From: Pseudomonadota bacterium
GTDB taxonomy: Bacteria > Pseudomonadota > Alphaproteobacteria > Rhizobiales > Phreatobacteraceae
Length of the DNA: 16,860 bases
Direction of reading: 5' to 3'
Assembly: GCA_023416965.1 (NCBI GenBank)
Contig: JAEZGJ010000290.1
Location: 1-16,860, forward strand
Part shown: in pieces, positions 1 through 7,150 of the stretch
Position numbering within the stretch: position 1 is the first letter of the stretch
Layout of the letters: every line of letters begins with the position of its first letter
The notes under the pieces: generated by a model
What the model was told of the DNA's origin: nothing
The model's input: the letters and a program-made list of their open reading frames with translations, nothing else
Database searches by the model: none
Made by a program: the position numbers and the translations under genes

Positions 1-123
1 CGGCGGGATCAGACGCTACGCAACGTGAATAGCTCCGCGTCTGCCCACGCCGCTCAACCCGCCCGACAGGGCCCAACCAACCGCCGGAACGAACTCACGG
101 CTGGATAGAAACTGGGGGCAACG

Positions 124-228
124 TCACATCGCTAAGTGGCGTTCAAGACCGGCGAGCCTAGCCTGTAGTTCTAGCCGGTCGCATTCCTGATCACTGTGGA
201 TGGCATAAACGCGCGACTGGTCTGACAT
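124..228 (-). pseudogene. N-terminal remnant of a SAM-dependent methyltransferase-like gene
   Basis: A 34-codon minus-strand frame runs from an ATG at 228 to a TGA at 124-126. It begins MSDQSRVYAIHSDQE and continues through LELQARLAGLERHL. From memory, this resembles the start of class I methyltransferases, which carry a short 'H-S-D ... RL..QA.L' helix before the SAM-binding glycine motif. Here the frame stops right after the helix, and I see no glycine-rich SAM motif in any minus-strand frame down to position 1. Upstream of the ATG is a purine stretch (AAAGGGG), a moderate ribosome binding site. I read it as a truncated 5' stub. A genuine small protein is possible, and the family assignment rests on a short segment. 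Confidence 0.4.
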
Positions 229-333
229 GGGTGCCCCTTTGTTCAGAGCTCATAGCAAAAGGAACACCACGCAAGCCAAATATGGAAGAGGTTCTGCTCG
301 CCATTACTGCCATAGCGGCGGGCGCAGAGCGTC

Positions 334-630
334 TTACGCTTCTGGCGAATGCCGGAGGTTTGTCGGGAGCTTCGAAGTAAGAGCCCTCTTCACTTTCGCT
401 TCGGCGATCGTTTCACCCAGCTTAGCGGCAGCCTCAGCCATACGGTCGGTTCTACGAATGCCCATTTCGTAATGGTGCGAGATCACCAGGGCCATAGTCC
501 ACCTTACCTCATCGCTGTCGGCCAGAGCACCGACTTTGACGCAAGCGCATTGAAAGGCCCTCCTCATCGCGGAGAGATCGTCGGGAAAATACAAACCGTC
601 AGCTGTAAAATCAGGATCGCGCCGGCCCAT
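334..630 (-). CDS. hypothetical protein, 98 aa
   Basis: The function is not recognised. The frame is open further upstream to 813, but the ATG at 630 is chosen because a strong Shine-Dalgarno (GAGGAGG) sits seven bases before it, and because the sequence from MGRRDPDF onward reads like a soluble protein while the upstream extension looks random. The protein is mostly helical, with a central stretch DEVRWTMALVISHHYEMG and a charged C-terminal helix (about residues 62-85). It has two cysteines (28 and 30), no signal peptide and no membrane segment. It is isolated among small or broken genes. It may belong to the small hypothetical families common in Rhizobiales accessory DNA, but I cannot name one. 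Confidence 0.55.
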   Translation of the reverse strand: MGRRDPDFTADGLYFPDDLSAMRRAFQCACVKVGALADSDEVRWTMALVISHHYEMGIRRTDRMAEAAAKLGETIAEAKVKRALTSKLPTNLRHSPEA

Positions 631-849
631 CTGCGCCTCCTCAGTTTGATACCTGGACGCAGAACAATGAGTAATACATGGCAGCGGAGCGGCTGCTCCG
701 TCAACCCAGCAACCGGAGCCGGCCGAAGGCCCGCGTAGCGAAAACCTGCGGCAGTAGATGTCTGGGGGGTTCCTGCTGAGACATGGCTCCGAGAGGCTAG
801 TAATATTGCACAAAAAGTCATCACCGCTTAAAATAACGCATTAGTGAAA

Positions 850-878
850 TTGGCCGCTCTTCCGTAGGGTGCTAGTAT
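850..878 (+). promoter_or_regulatory. putative sigma-70 promoter for the 90-aa gene at 910
   Basis: A -35-like TTGGCC (850-855) and a -10-like TAGTAT (873-878) are separated by 17 bases. The expected start of transcription would lie about 25 bases before the ATG at 910. This is a visual match only, but the spacing is ideal and the local sequence is AT-richer than average. Confidence 0.35.
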
Positions 879-909
879 TATCGGGCCATCTGATTCGCAG
901 GTCGTTCAA

Positions 910-1182
910 ATGCTTCGCCTGGTCGGTGACGATAAAAGCCTCCCCGAACCCTCCTTGGTGGCAATTTCGCAGCACTTGAGACAGGCTGCGGACCATCTAA
1001 GCACGGCTCATCAAATGGCTTGTGACATCGAACTTGTAGAAGCGGCGGCTCTACAGGAAGCAGTCTTGCAAGCAGGAGAAAAGATTGCGGCGGTGCTAGC
1101 TGTTATGATTAAGGAGATCAGTTATAGAGAGCTATCGTCTTCAGGTTGTGCGAGTGTTGACAACTTCGAGCGCCGATCTTAA
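910..1182 (+). CDS. hypothetical protein, 90 aa
   Basis: The function is not recognised. The protein is almost all helix: residues 17-85 have regular hydrophobic spacing with Ala/Glu/Gln-rich stretches such as AAALQEAVLQAGEK, which suggests a small helical-hairpin or coiled-coil protein. There is no signal peptide or membrane segment. The ribosome binding site is weak (AGGT nine to ten bases before the ATG), but a promoter-like pair with 17-bp spacing lies upstream at 850-878. No overlapping frame competes. Together these make it more likely real than not, though it could be a chance frame in lower-GC accessory DNA. Confidence 0.45.
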   Translation: MLRLVGDDKSLPEPSLVAISQHLRQAADHLSTAHQMACDIELVEAAALQEAVLQAGEKIAAVLAVMIKEISYRELSSSGCASVDNFERRS

Positions 1183-1310
1183 TGCCGGTTAAGGAGCTGA
1201 TGCTCTAATTGCTACTAGTTGTGTCTGCCGGTGTATCGTCTGCGCCGTGCGTTGTTCTTGTTGGTTACAAGGGTGAGGGAACCCAAAGGTACGTCGCCGG
1301 TTAGGGCGAC

Positions 1311-1717
1311 ATGCCTCCGAAAGATCTTCTGATCACGCCCGACGGCCGTTACCTTGTGGTTCGCGGCCGGTTGTGGCGGCGCGGAGATTCCAGCATTCCC
1401 TGGCGGACACGCCAGCGCTTCGTAAAAGAGTTGATGAAGGCTCGCAGGGCAGTTGCGGTTGCCAAGAACTCGACTGAACTCAAGCAGGCCCGCGCCGCGG
1501 TAGACGCGGCCAAGCATAATCTGGGGAACGCGGGTCTGTGTGGTGGACGGATGGCGAGCCGGACCAGACCGGCCACATCATAGAAAACACGAACTATGGG
1601 CCGTGGTTTGAGGTGCAACGCAGGAAAACCGCGACTTTCCGTCGAGCGGATAAGCGAGGTTCCGGCAAAGCCTCTTCCGGTAGTAACCTTCACTCATCAA
1701 GGCTCGAGGGGTCGTAA
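1311..1717 (+). pseudogene. small conserved Rhizobiales-type protein gene, frameshifted
   Basis: The first part (1311 to about 1535) encodes MPPKDLLITPDGRYLVVRG, then an Arg/Ala-rich helix (KELMKARRAVAVAKN, AAVDAAKHNLGNAG). I recall this layout from short uncharacterised Rhizobiales proteins that begin 'DGRY.VVRGRLWR' and end with a 'VWW.DG.PD ... NT.Y..WF' block. In the starting frame the protein runs out of similarity at NAG and stops at 1583. Moving back one base at 1535 gives VWWTDGEPD, then ENTNYGPWFEV, from 1538, exactly the expected tail, and that frame stays open to a TAA at 1715-1717. One missing base near 1535 (GGTCT where GGTTCT or GGTCCT would fit) explains the break. About 35 residues after WFEV go beyond the usual end and may not be native. 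The molecular function of the family is unknown to me. A sequencing error is the main alternative. Confidence 0.6.
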
Positions 1718-2156
1718 CTGAGATCTCACCGGCCCCCGAGTTGGTGAACCTGTGCGGCGAGGAGCGGTCGAGCCTTCCCAAATGAGACGCTGGCAATTGA
1801 TTCCCGAGCAGCGAGTCGGCTGGAGAATGCCGCATTTGGATAGGGGATAGAGAAGCCTTCTCGGGAACAGGCGCCCCATCCCCGCTTCACGACGTAAGGT
1901 GAAGAAATTTCAATAGGTTAACAGGATCTTAAGGCGCTGTTCGGACTTGTTGCAAACCAGCCACAGGTGGGCCCCAACCTGCCCGAACTGGGGGTAAATG
2001 CGGCCACAACGTGTTGCGTCTTCACCCATGGCGCGTATGGTCGGCAGCGTTTCGGATAAGCCGCAGGCAAGTCCGGGGGGCATTCCGGTTTCGCCGGGCG
2101 GCCAAAAAACTGCGACTGCATGCAGGTCGCACAACACGAATTTGGAGGTCTACAAT
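1718..2156 (+). promoter_or_regulatory. 439-nt leader and control region of the porin gene
   Basis: No convincing gene lies here. The in-frame extension of the porin to an ATG at 1998 is not used, because the signal peptide starts at 2157. Visible structure: a hairpin with outer arms GGGGAT (1843-1848) and ATCCCC (1875-1880) enclosing GAGAAG/CTTCTC (1850-1862), and a near-palindrome CAGGTGGGCCCCAACCTG (1964-1981, one internal mismatch plus a C-C centre). A weak -35/-10 pair is TTGCGT (2014-2019) and TATGGT (2036-2041), 16 bases apart. The Shine-Dalgarno GGAGG (2144-2148) lies eight bases before the porin ATG. The length suggests regulation at this leader, but nothing here identifies a regulator. 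Confidence 0.35.
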
Positions 2157-3509
2157 ATGAAGACGGTTAAGAGCCTTCTTCTCGGTGCCGCGGCGGGCTT
2201 TATCGGCCTGACCGGCGCTCAGGCAGCGGATCTCCCGGGCAAGGCTGCTCCCGCCGAGTACGTTCGCATCTGCGACACTTACGGCGCGGGCTTCTTCTTC
2301 ATCCCGGGCACCGACACCTGCCTGCGCATCGGCGGCTACGTCCGCATGGATGCCTACGCCACCCAGACGTTCGGTGCCGGCACCAATGCCTACACCACCC
2401 GGACCCGCCTGCTGCTGAACTTCGATGCCCGCTCGAACACCGAGTACGGCCTCCTGCGTGCCTACGGCGAGTTCTTCATCCAGCGTGGCCCGTCGAACAA
2501 CGTTGTCCCGGCAACCCTCGCCACCGGCGCCGGCTCGACCGGCCAGGCTTCGGCCGCCTACATGTCCCGCGCCTTCATCCAGTTCGCCGGCTTCACGTTC
2601 GGCAACTCGGCCTCGTTCTTCAACTTCTACCAGGGCGACGTCCAGTTCGTGGCTTCGTCGGGATCCGCCATGGACCCGTCGCGCAACTCGTCCAACCTGA
2701 TCGCCTACACCGCCTCGTTCGGTTCGGGCTTCTCGGCCACGATCTCGGTCGAGGATCCGCAGTTCCGTCGGATCGGCGCCATCGGCACGATCACGACCGC
2801 CGCCTCGCAGACGAACGGCGTGGTCTACAATGGCAACGTCATCCCGGACATCGTGGGTAACCTGCGTGTCGACCAGGGCTGGGGCTCCGCCCAGGTCATG
2901 GCCGCCTATCACGAGGTGCGCACCAACCTGACGGCCGTCGCTCCGACCACCGGCGCCTCGACCGCCGGCTGGGCCATCGGCGGCGGCGTGCGTCTCAACC
3001 TCGACATGCTCGCCCGCGGCGACGTGCTCTGGTTGCAGGCGACCTACGCTGACGGCGCCATCGGCTACGTCTTCACGAACGACAACTCGGACGGTCTCAT
3101 CCAGACCCGCCAGGCTGTCGGCGTCGGTCTCGTCAGCGCCCTCTACGCCGACGGCAACCTGAACGCTGCCGGTACCGGCATCGTGAAGTCGAAGGCCTGG
3201 GGCATCCATGGTGGCTTCCGCCACTTCTGGACCCCGGCCCTGCGCTCGGCCATCTGGGGCAAGTACGTCAACATCGACGCCCCGGCCGTCGCCACCAGCA
3301 ACCTCGCCGACATCCGCTTCTGGCAGGTTGGCGTGAACACGATCTGGTCGCCGGTTCGCAACCTCGACCTCGGCGTCGAGGTCGTCTATTCGAACCTCAG
3401 CGCACGCCAGAACGGTTCGGGCAACGTGGCTGTCGTCTCGAACGGCATCTCGAGCCAGGGCAATGCCAACGCCTGGTCCGGTATGTTCCGCGTCCAGCGC
3501 AACTTCTGA
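2157..3509 (+). CDS. outer-membrane porin, Porin_2 family (450 aa)
   Basis: A trimeric beta-barrel porin that lets small hydrophilic solutes cross the outer membrane. The start at 2157 is chosen because it is preceded by GGAGG at eight bases and opens a clear signal peptide (MKTVKSLLLGAAAGFIGLTG, cleavage after AQA, residue 23). The mature protein begins ADLP, followed by Cys39 and Cys55 around GAGFFFIPGTDTC and then IGGYVR, the N-terminal pattern of Rhizobiales porins. Long stretches of alternating residues with aromatic girdles follow, and the protein ends RVQRNF with the C-terminal Phe used for barrel assembly. The length is normal for the family. Codon use is very strongly biased to C/G-ending codons, as in highly expressed genes. 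It is a single gene with its own leader and a strong terminator, convergent with the integrase. Paralogues are common, so no specific gene name is given. Confidence 0.95.
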   Translation: MKTVKSLLLGAAAGFIGLTGAQAADLPGKAAPAEYVRICDTYGAGFFFIPGTDTCLRIGGYVRMDAYATQTFGAGTNAYTTRTRLLLNFDARSNTEYGLLRAYGEFFIQRGPSNNVVPATLATGAGSTGQASAAYMSRAFIQFAGFTFGNSASFFNFYQGDVQFVASSGSAMDPSRNSSNLIAYTASFGSGFSATISVEDPQFRRIGAIGTITTAASQTNGVVYNGNVIPDIVGNLRVDQGWGSAQVMAAYHEVRTNLTAVAPTTGASTAGWAIGGGVRLNLDMLARGDVLWLQATYADGAIGYVFTNDNSDGLIQTRQAVGVGLVSALYADGNLNAAGTGIVKSKAWGIHGGFRHFWTPALRSAIWGKYVNIDAPAVATSNLADIRFWQVGVNTIWSPVRNLDLGVEVVYSNLSARQNGSGNVAVVSNGISSQGNANAWSGMFRVQRNF

Positions 3510-3545
3510 TCGGGTCCGGTCGCAAGACCGGTTCCGGACCGACAG

Positions 3546-3577
3546 ACCCCGGCGGGACACCGCCGGGGTTTTGCTTT
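3546..3577 (+). terminator. rho-independent terminator of the porin gene
   Basis: A 9-bp perfect stem, CCCCGGCGG (3547-3555) with CCGCCGGGG (3560-3568), encloses a GACA loop and is followed at once by TTTTGCTTTTT. It lies 37 bases after the porin stop codon. Confidence 0.9.
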
Positions 3578-3628
3578 TTCCAATGGCTCACAAGGGTGCC
3601 GGCAAGAGCGGAGTTTCCGCCCTCCCCC

Positions 3629-4972
3629 TCAGACCGGAGGCCGGATCTTGTCCAGTTCAGCCTTCATCGCGGTGATCGACACCGCGCCGTAGCGCCGGGA
3701 GGTCGTTGCCTGGGCATGGCCGACGATCGCATCCGTGATCTTTTCCGGAATTCCCGCGGCGAAGGCCTGTTCCTTGAACCAGTGCCGCCAGGCGTGGTTC
3801 GGGTCCTTCTTGGCGGCGCGGCCGATGTCGAGACCGAGCCCGTGCAGCCATTCGGTCACCCGGCGGATTGTCGATCGGGCGGGATTGTAGGGCCTTGCAC
3901 CCTGTCCCACCGGCGGATTGCTCCCCGAGCCGGCAGATCCACCCTCGCATTCGCCGAAAAACAGCCGTTCGCGCTGCGTTTTGGCGACGAAATCGAGAAA
4001 TCCGCGGTCCAGCACCGCCGGATGGATCGGCACGATTCGCTCCGAGGCCGCGGTCTTGATCGGCCCGGCCTGCCGGCTGATGCGGAGACACCAGACACCC
4101 TCGACCTCGATCACGTCCTGCTTGCGCAGATTGGCAATCGCCGCGACCCGGCTTCCGGTCATCGCGGTGAGCCAGGGAATCCAGCGTCGGGAGGGGATGG
4201 TCTGGCGGTCGGCAGCCGACAGGATCGCCCGCGCCTCGTCGCCCGAAAAGGCCGACATGGTCTCCGCGCCGGCGAGCCGGTCAGCCTTGAACTTGACGCC
4301 GATGGTCGGGTTGACGGGGACGAGCTCGTTCTCGACGCCGAAATGATAGATGGCCCTGAGAGCGGCGAAGTCCGAATGCCGGGCTGTTCGGAGCCGGCGG
4401 CCGCTCGCGATGAGATGGTCGCGATAGGAGCGGATGTCGTGGGATGTCACGTCGGCCGGCCGGTCGTGACCGAGAAAGGTGGCGAAACGGGTGATCAACA
4501 CCTGCCAGTAGGGCGGGGTCGTCGGCGCGCCGCCCGTGCTCAGGTGGTAACGGGCCCAGGCTTCGAACAGCGAGGCGAAGGTCGTGGTCGGCGTGCTGCT
4601 TTCGACGGCCGGGATCGGAACCTGCCGCTGCAGGACGACGACCGAAGCCGGGGTCGCGGCGCGGACCCCGCCGGGGACAGGTACCGGATCACGGTGTTTG
4701 ACGACCTCACCCGACTGCCGCGACTGAAGGAGGGCCGACATGATCTGGATCGACACCGACATGACGATGTCTTTCGCCTCCCGGAAGGAGGCGCAGTTCA
4801 GGGGCAGCGGGATGTTCTCGCCAATGACGACGGAAAACCGGAGACCCTCCACGTCGACGTCGACCGCATGCCCATCGAACTCGCGACGGACCGCCGGCGG
4901 CAGCGGTGGCGTGAAGGTCACGCTCCCGCCGACGGCAAAGTTCATCCGTGGTTCGCCCCGAACCGCCAACAC
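3629..4972 (-). CDS. tyrosine recombinase / site-specific integrase with an N-terminal extension (447 aa)
   Basis: A phage-integrase family enzyme that cuts and rejoins DNA at specific sites. The core-binding domain spans roughly residues 130-230 (FASLFEAWARYHL to NPTIGVKFK). The catalytic domain follows with the full active set: Arg275 in MTGSR, Lys306 in IKTAASERIVPIHP, His393 and Arg396 in HAWRH, His419 in VGHA, and the nucleophile Tyr428 in SRRYG. No key residue is missing. The first 130 residues are not typical: a beta-rich piece (FAVGGSVTFTPPLPP, VEGLRFSVVIGENIPLPL), then SFREAKDIVMSVSIQIMSAL, then a Pro/Val linker. The start shown is a GTG with a weak GGGGGA before it; ATG 4945 (codon 10) is an alternative. 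No tRNA gene or excisionase gene lies beside it and its attachment site is not visible. The DNA behind its start is AT-richer than its surroundings, which suggests a relic of an integrated element. Confidence 0.88.
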   Translation of the reverse strand: MLAVRGEPRMNFAVGGSVTFTPPLPPAVRREFDGHAVDVDVEGLRFSVVIGENIPLPLNCASFREAKDIVMSVSIQIMSALLQSRQSGEVVKHRDPVPVPGGVRAATPASVVVLQRQVPIPAVESSTPTTTFASLFEAWARYHLSTGGAPTTPPYWQVLITRFATFLGHDRPADVTSHDIRSYRDHLIASGRRLRTARHSDFAALRAIYHFGVENELVPVNPTIGVKFKADRLAGAETMSAFSGDEARAILSAADRQTIPSRRWIPWLTAMTGSRVAAIANLRKQDVIEVEGVWCLRISRQAGPIKTAASERIVPIHPAVLDRGFLDFVAKTQRERLFFGECEGGSAGSGSNPPVGQGARPYNPARSTIRRVTEWLHGLGLDIGRAAKKDPNHAWRHWFKEQAFAAGIPEKITDAIVGHAQATTSRRYGAVSITAMKAELDKIRPPV

Positions 4973-5589
4973 GACGCATCCCCCATTCGGCAGACCTCAA
5001 GGGCCCGCATGCAGACTCGGCACGGCGGTTTCGGCACTTCAAAGGAAAGTGAACTTCCCTATCGGCAGCCAAAACCAGTTCATGCACGGGCGCAAATGCC
5101 AGTTGTTTTCACATGGCTTGATTGCACAGACATAGTATCAATCCTTCGTGTGCCAGTTGGAAGCACCAAAGAATTGTAACTGAACCGTCATGTTCGATTT
5201 TTCTGCTTCGCAGACAAGCCCGTTTTCCTAAACGAGGAACGACCGTATCTCGTGACCCTACTCCGGTAGGAGCTGGCTCCTGGGAGGCATCTACAGGGCG
5301 TCGCCGCTCACCCGACAACGGTACATTTGGCGATCGGCGCCATCACGGAGCCGTGATCGCACTGCAGCAAGCATATCCCTGGTTGCGCAAATGCCGTATT
5401 GCACCATGGTTTCGGCTAGGAAACTTTGCTCAGAGCGGTCCTCGGGCAACCCGTCGCCCCTGAATCAGGAGGGGGGTCAACAGGGGTGATTGCAACCGGT
5501 AGTAGATGGACTGGAATCCCCGCGTAGGATCGTCACCCTGGCTCCGGGCGCCCGTTCCTGCTCCAGCGCCCGCCCGGCATAGGCGCGGA
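4973..5589. other. 617-nt gene-free stretch of lower GC behind the integrase
   Basis: No frame here looks like a protein. The composition between about 5100 and 5500 is AT-richer than the genes on the right. Two short dyads are visible: AGGAGC-TG-GCTCCT (5268-5281) and ATCACGG-AG-CCGTGAT (5342-5357). Neither has a U-tract. The stretch may be the decayed remainder of the element that brought the integrase, and may hold its attachment site, but no direct repeat identifies one. Confidence 0.4.
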
Positions 5590-6057
5590 TCAAGTCCGCG
5601 GCTGCTCCGGCACCTCGTAGGCGGTCGTCGACTTGATCCGCTCCATGGCGAAGCGCGACGTGACGTTCTTGAGCGGGATCGTGTCGATCAGCCGCTTGTA
5701 GAAGGCGTCGTAGGCCGCCATGTCGGTCACCACCACGCGCAGCATGTAGTCGACGTCGCCGGCCATCCGGTAGAATTCCATGACCTCCGGCATGCCGGAG
5801 ACGGTCTCGGCGAAGCGCGCCAGCCAGTCTCGCGAATGGTCGGAGGTCTCGATCGAGACGAAGACCGTCAGGCCCAGACCGAGCTTTTCCGGCGAGACCA
5901 GCGCCACCCGCTTGATGATGTAGCCCGCCGCCTCGAGCTTCTGGATCCGCTTCCAGCAGGGCGTCTGGGACAGGTTAATGCGCGAGGCGAGCTCGGCGAT
6001 CGAGATACTGGCGTCGTCCTGCAGGATGGTCAGGATCTTGCGGTCGGTGGCGTCCAT
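5590..6057 (-). CDS. Lrp/AsnC family transcriptional regulator (155 aa)
   Basis: A feast/famine regulator that binds DNA as dimers or octamers and senses amino acids or related metabolites. The N-terminal winged HTH runs from MDATDRKILTILQDDASISI to about residue 55, with recognition helix LSQTPCWKRIQKLEAAGYI. A linker leads to the RAM (AsnC ligand-binding) domain at about 65-145, with the family's GDVDYMLRVVV turn at 100-110. The length is normal. The frame is open to 6096, but ATG 6057 fits the family's N-terminus and has GAGGA seven bases upstream. It is divergent from the SDR gene across 279 bp, with a dyad and promoter-like elements near 6106-6138, so autoregulation and control of the neighbour are likely. 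The ligand cannot be read from the sequence. Confidence 0.93.
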   Translation of the reverse strand: MDATDRKILTILQDDASISIAELASRINLSQTPCWKRIQKLEAAGYIIKRVALVSPEKLGLGLTVFVSIETSDHSRDWLARFAETVSGMPEVMEFYRMAGDVDYMLRVVVTDMAAYDAFYKRLIDTIPLKNVTSRFAMERIKSTTAYEVPEQPRT

Positions 6058-6105
6058 GGTCCGGTCCTCGGGACGGGCGCCGGCCTTCTGACGCACCGTA
6101 GAAAA

Positions 6106-6142
6106 CTGTTGCTATACAGATGGCACATTTTCGAACAATCAA
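6106..6142 (-). promoter_or_regulatory. putative promoter and operator of the Lrp/AsnC gene
   Basis: On the minus strand, TTGTTC (complement of 6133-6138) and TATAGC (complement of 6111-6116) are 16 bases apart; TTGATT with TGTATA at 18 bases is an alternative reading. The dyad CTGT-TGCTAT-ACAG (6106-6119) overlaps the -10 element, where a self-repressing Lrp would bind. An A/T run (about 6141-6151) follows in otherwise GC-rich DNA. This is inspection only. Confidence 0.3.
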
Positions 6143-6336
6143 AAAATTTTTCTCCTTGTGGCTTCATCCCGGGAGCAGAGAAGGCGCGCGGCAGGCCGCT
6201 TGCATCGGCACCGGCCTGCCAGCACCTTTGGCTCAGCGGCCGCGACAAGGCCGCGGAGGAGACGCACCATGCCCCTGACGCCCGCCCCGGCCGTGTGCCG
6301 GCCGTTCCCCGCCACCCTCAGGCGGAGGCCCGCCCG

Positions 6337-7110
6337 ATGAGCGCGCCCAGCACGTCCCTCTCGCTCGCCGGGCTCAACGCCCTGGTCATCGGCGGCTCCA
6401 GCGGTATCGGCGAGGCCATCGCCCACGGCTATGCCGAGGCCGGCGCCCGCGTCGCCGTTGCCGCTCGCAGCCGGGACAAGCTGAACGAGGCGGCGGCGCG
6501 CCTCGCCGAGGCGCATCCCGGCTCGAAGGGCTATGTCGCCGATGTGACCGAGGGCGGCGAACTCGCCCGGCTCGCGGACACCGTCACGCGCGACTTCGGC
6601 CCGATCGACGTGCTCGTGCCCTGTCAGGGCACGACGATCATCAAGCCGACCCTCGACTTCACCCCGGAGGAGGTCGACTTCATCTTCCGCACCAACCAGA
6701 CCAGCGTCTTCTTCTCCTGCACGGTCTTCGGACGGATGATGCTGGAGCGCGGCAGCGGCGCCATCATCAACATCGCCTCGCTCTCGGCCCATCGCGGCTG
6801 GCCGAAGGCCTGTCCCTACGCCATGACCAAACATGCCGTGGTCGGCCTCACCCAGACGCTGGCGGCGGAATGGGCGTCCCAGGGCGTGCGCGTCAACGCG
6901 ATCTCGCCGGGCTTCTTCATGACCGAGCTCAACGCCGCCAAGATGCCGCCGGACCGCAAGGAGAACGCCCTGCGCCGGACGCCGATGGGCCGCTGGGGCA
7001 AGACGCAGGAACTGGTGGGCGCGGCGGTCTATCTCGCCTCCCCGGCCGCCAGCTTCGTCACCGGCACGGTGATCGCGGTCGACGGCGGCTATCTCGCATC
7101 CGGCATCTAA
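6337..7110 (+). CDS. short-chain dehydrogenase/reductase (SDR), 257 aa
   Basis: A cytosolic NAD(P)H-dependent oxidoreductase of the classical SDR fold, similar in overall pattern to gluconate 5-dehydrogenase and 3-oxoacyl-ACP reductase types. Visible motifs: cofactor loop GGSSGIG (19-25), Asn120, catalytic Ser148 in NIASLSAHRG, Tyr161 and Lys165 in YAMTK, and the C-terminal SFVTGTVIAVDGGY. The spacing S148-Y161 is the usual 13. The residues AARSRDK (42-48) after the second strand include basic side chains, which favours NADP(H). The NNAG motif expected near residue 95 is replaced by PCQG (95-98). ATG 6337 is chosen because of GGAGG eight bases upstream and because the Rossmann fold starts soon after; the longer frame upstream to 5506 is antisense to the Lrp gene. 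It is divergent from the Lrp gene and upstream of the antiporter gene. The substrate is unknown. Confidence 0.92.
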   Translation: MSAPSTSLSLAGLNALVIGGSSGIGEAIAHGYAEAGARVAVAARSRDKLNEAAARLAEAHPGSKGYVADVTEGGELARLADTVTRDFGPIDVLVPCQGTTIIKPTLDFTPEEVDFIFRTNQTSVFFSCTVFGRMMLERGSGAIINIASLSAHRGWPKACPYAMTKHAVVGLTQTLAAEWASQGVRVNAISPGFFMTELNAAKMPPDRKENALRRTPMGRWGKTQELVGAAVYLASPAASFVTGTVIAVDGGYLASGI

Positions 7111-7150
7111 CGGCGCAGGGGCGCTCCGGCGGGGCGCGTTGCCTCGCCGG

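Noticed and set aside
1998..2156. Upstream in-frame extension of the porin
   Set aside because: The residues before MKTVKS do not resemble protein, and a start there would bury the signal peptide. A good GGAGG sits before 2157.
2022..3560. 512-codon open frame antisense to the porin gene
   Set aside because: It is the mirror of a highly biased GC-rich gene. The product is an Arg/Asp/Gly/Val-rich string with no fold, and the porin on the other strand is certain.
3596..5179. 527-codon plus-strand frame over the integrase
   Set aside because: Its composition is that of an antisense shadow, and the opposite strand has all tyrosine-recombinase catalytic residues in order.
5109..5463. Short overlapping frames on both strands in the gap behind the integrase
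   Set aside because: They are Arg/Pro-rich with no domain and no ribosome binding site; nothing supports a gene.
5468..5505. Repeated G-rich pieces (GGGGGGTCAACA, GGGGTGATTGCA) that recall insertion-sequence ends
   Set aside because: There is no transposase fragment, terminal inverted repeat or target duplication nearby; the resemblance is too short to call.
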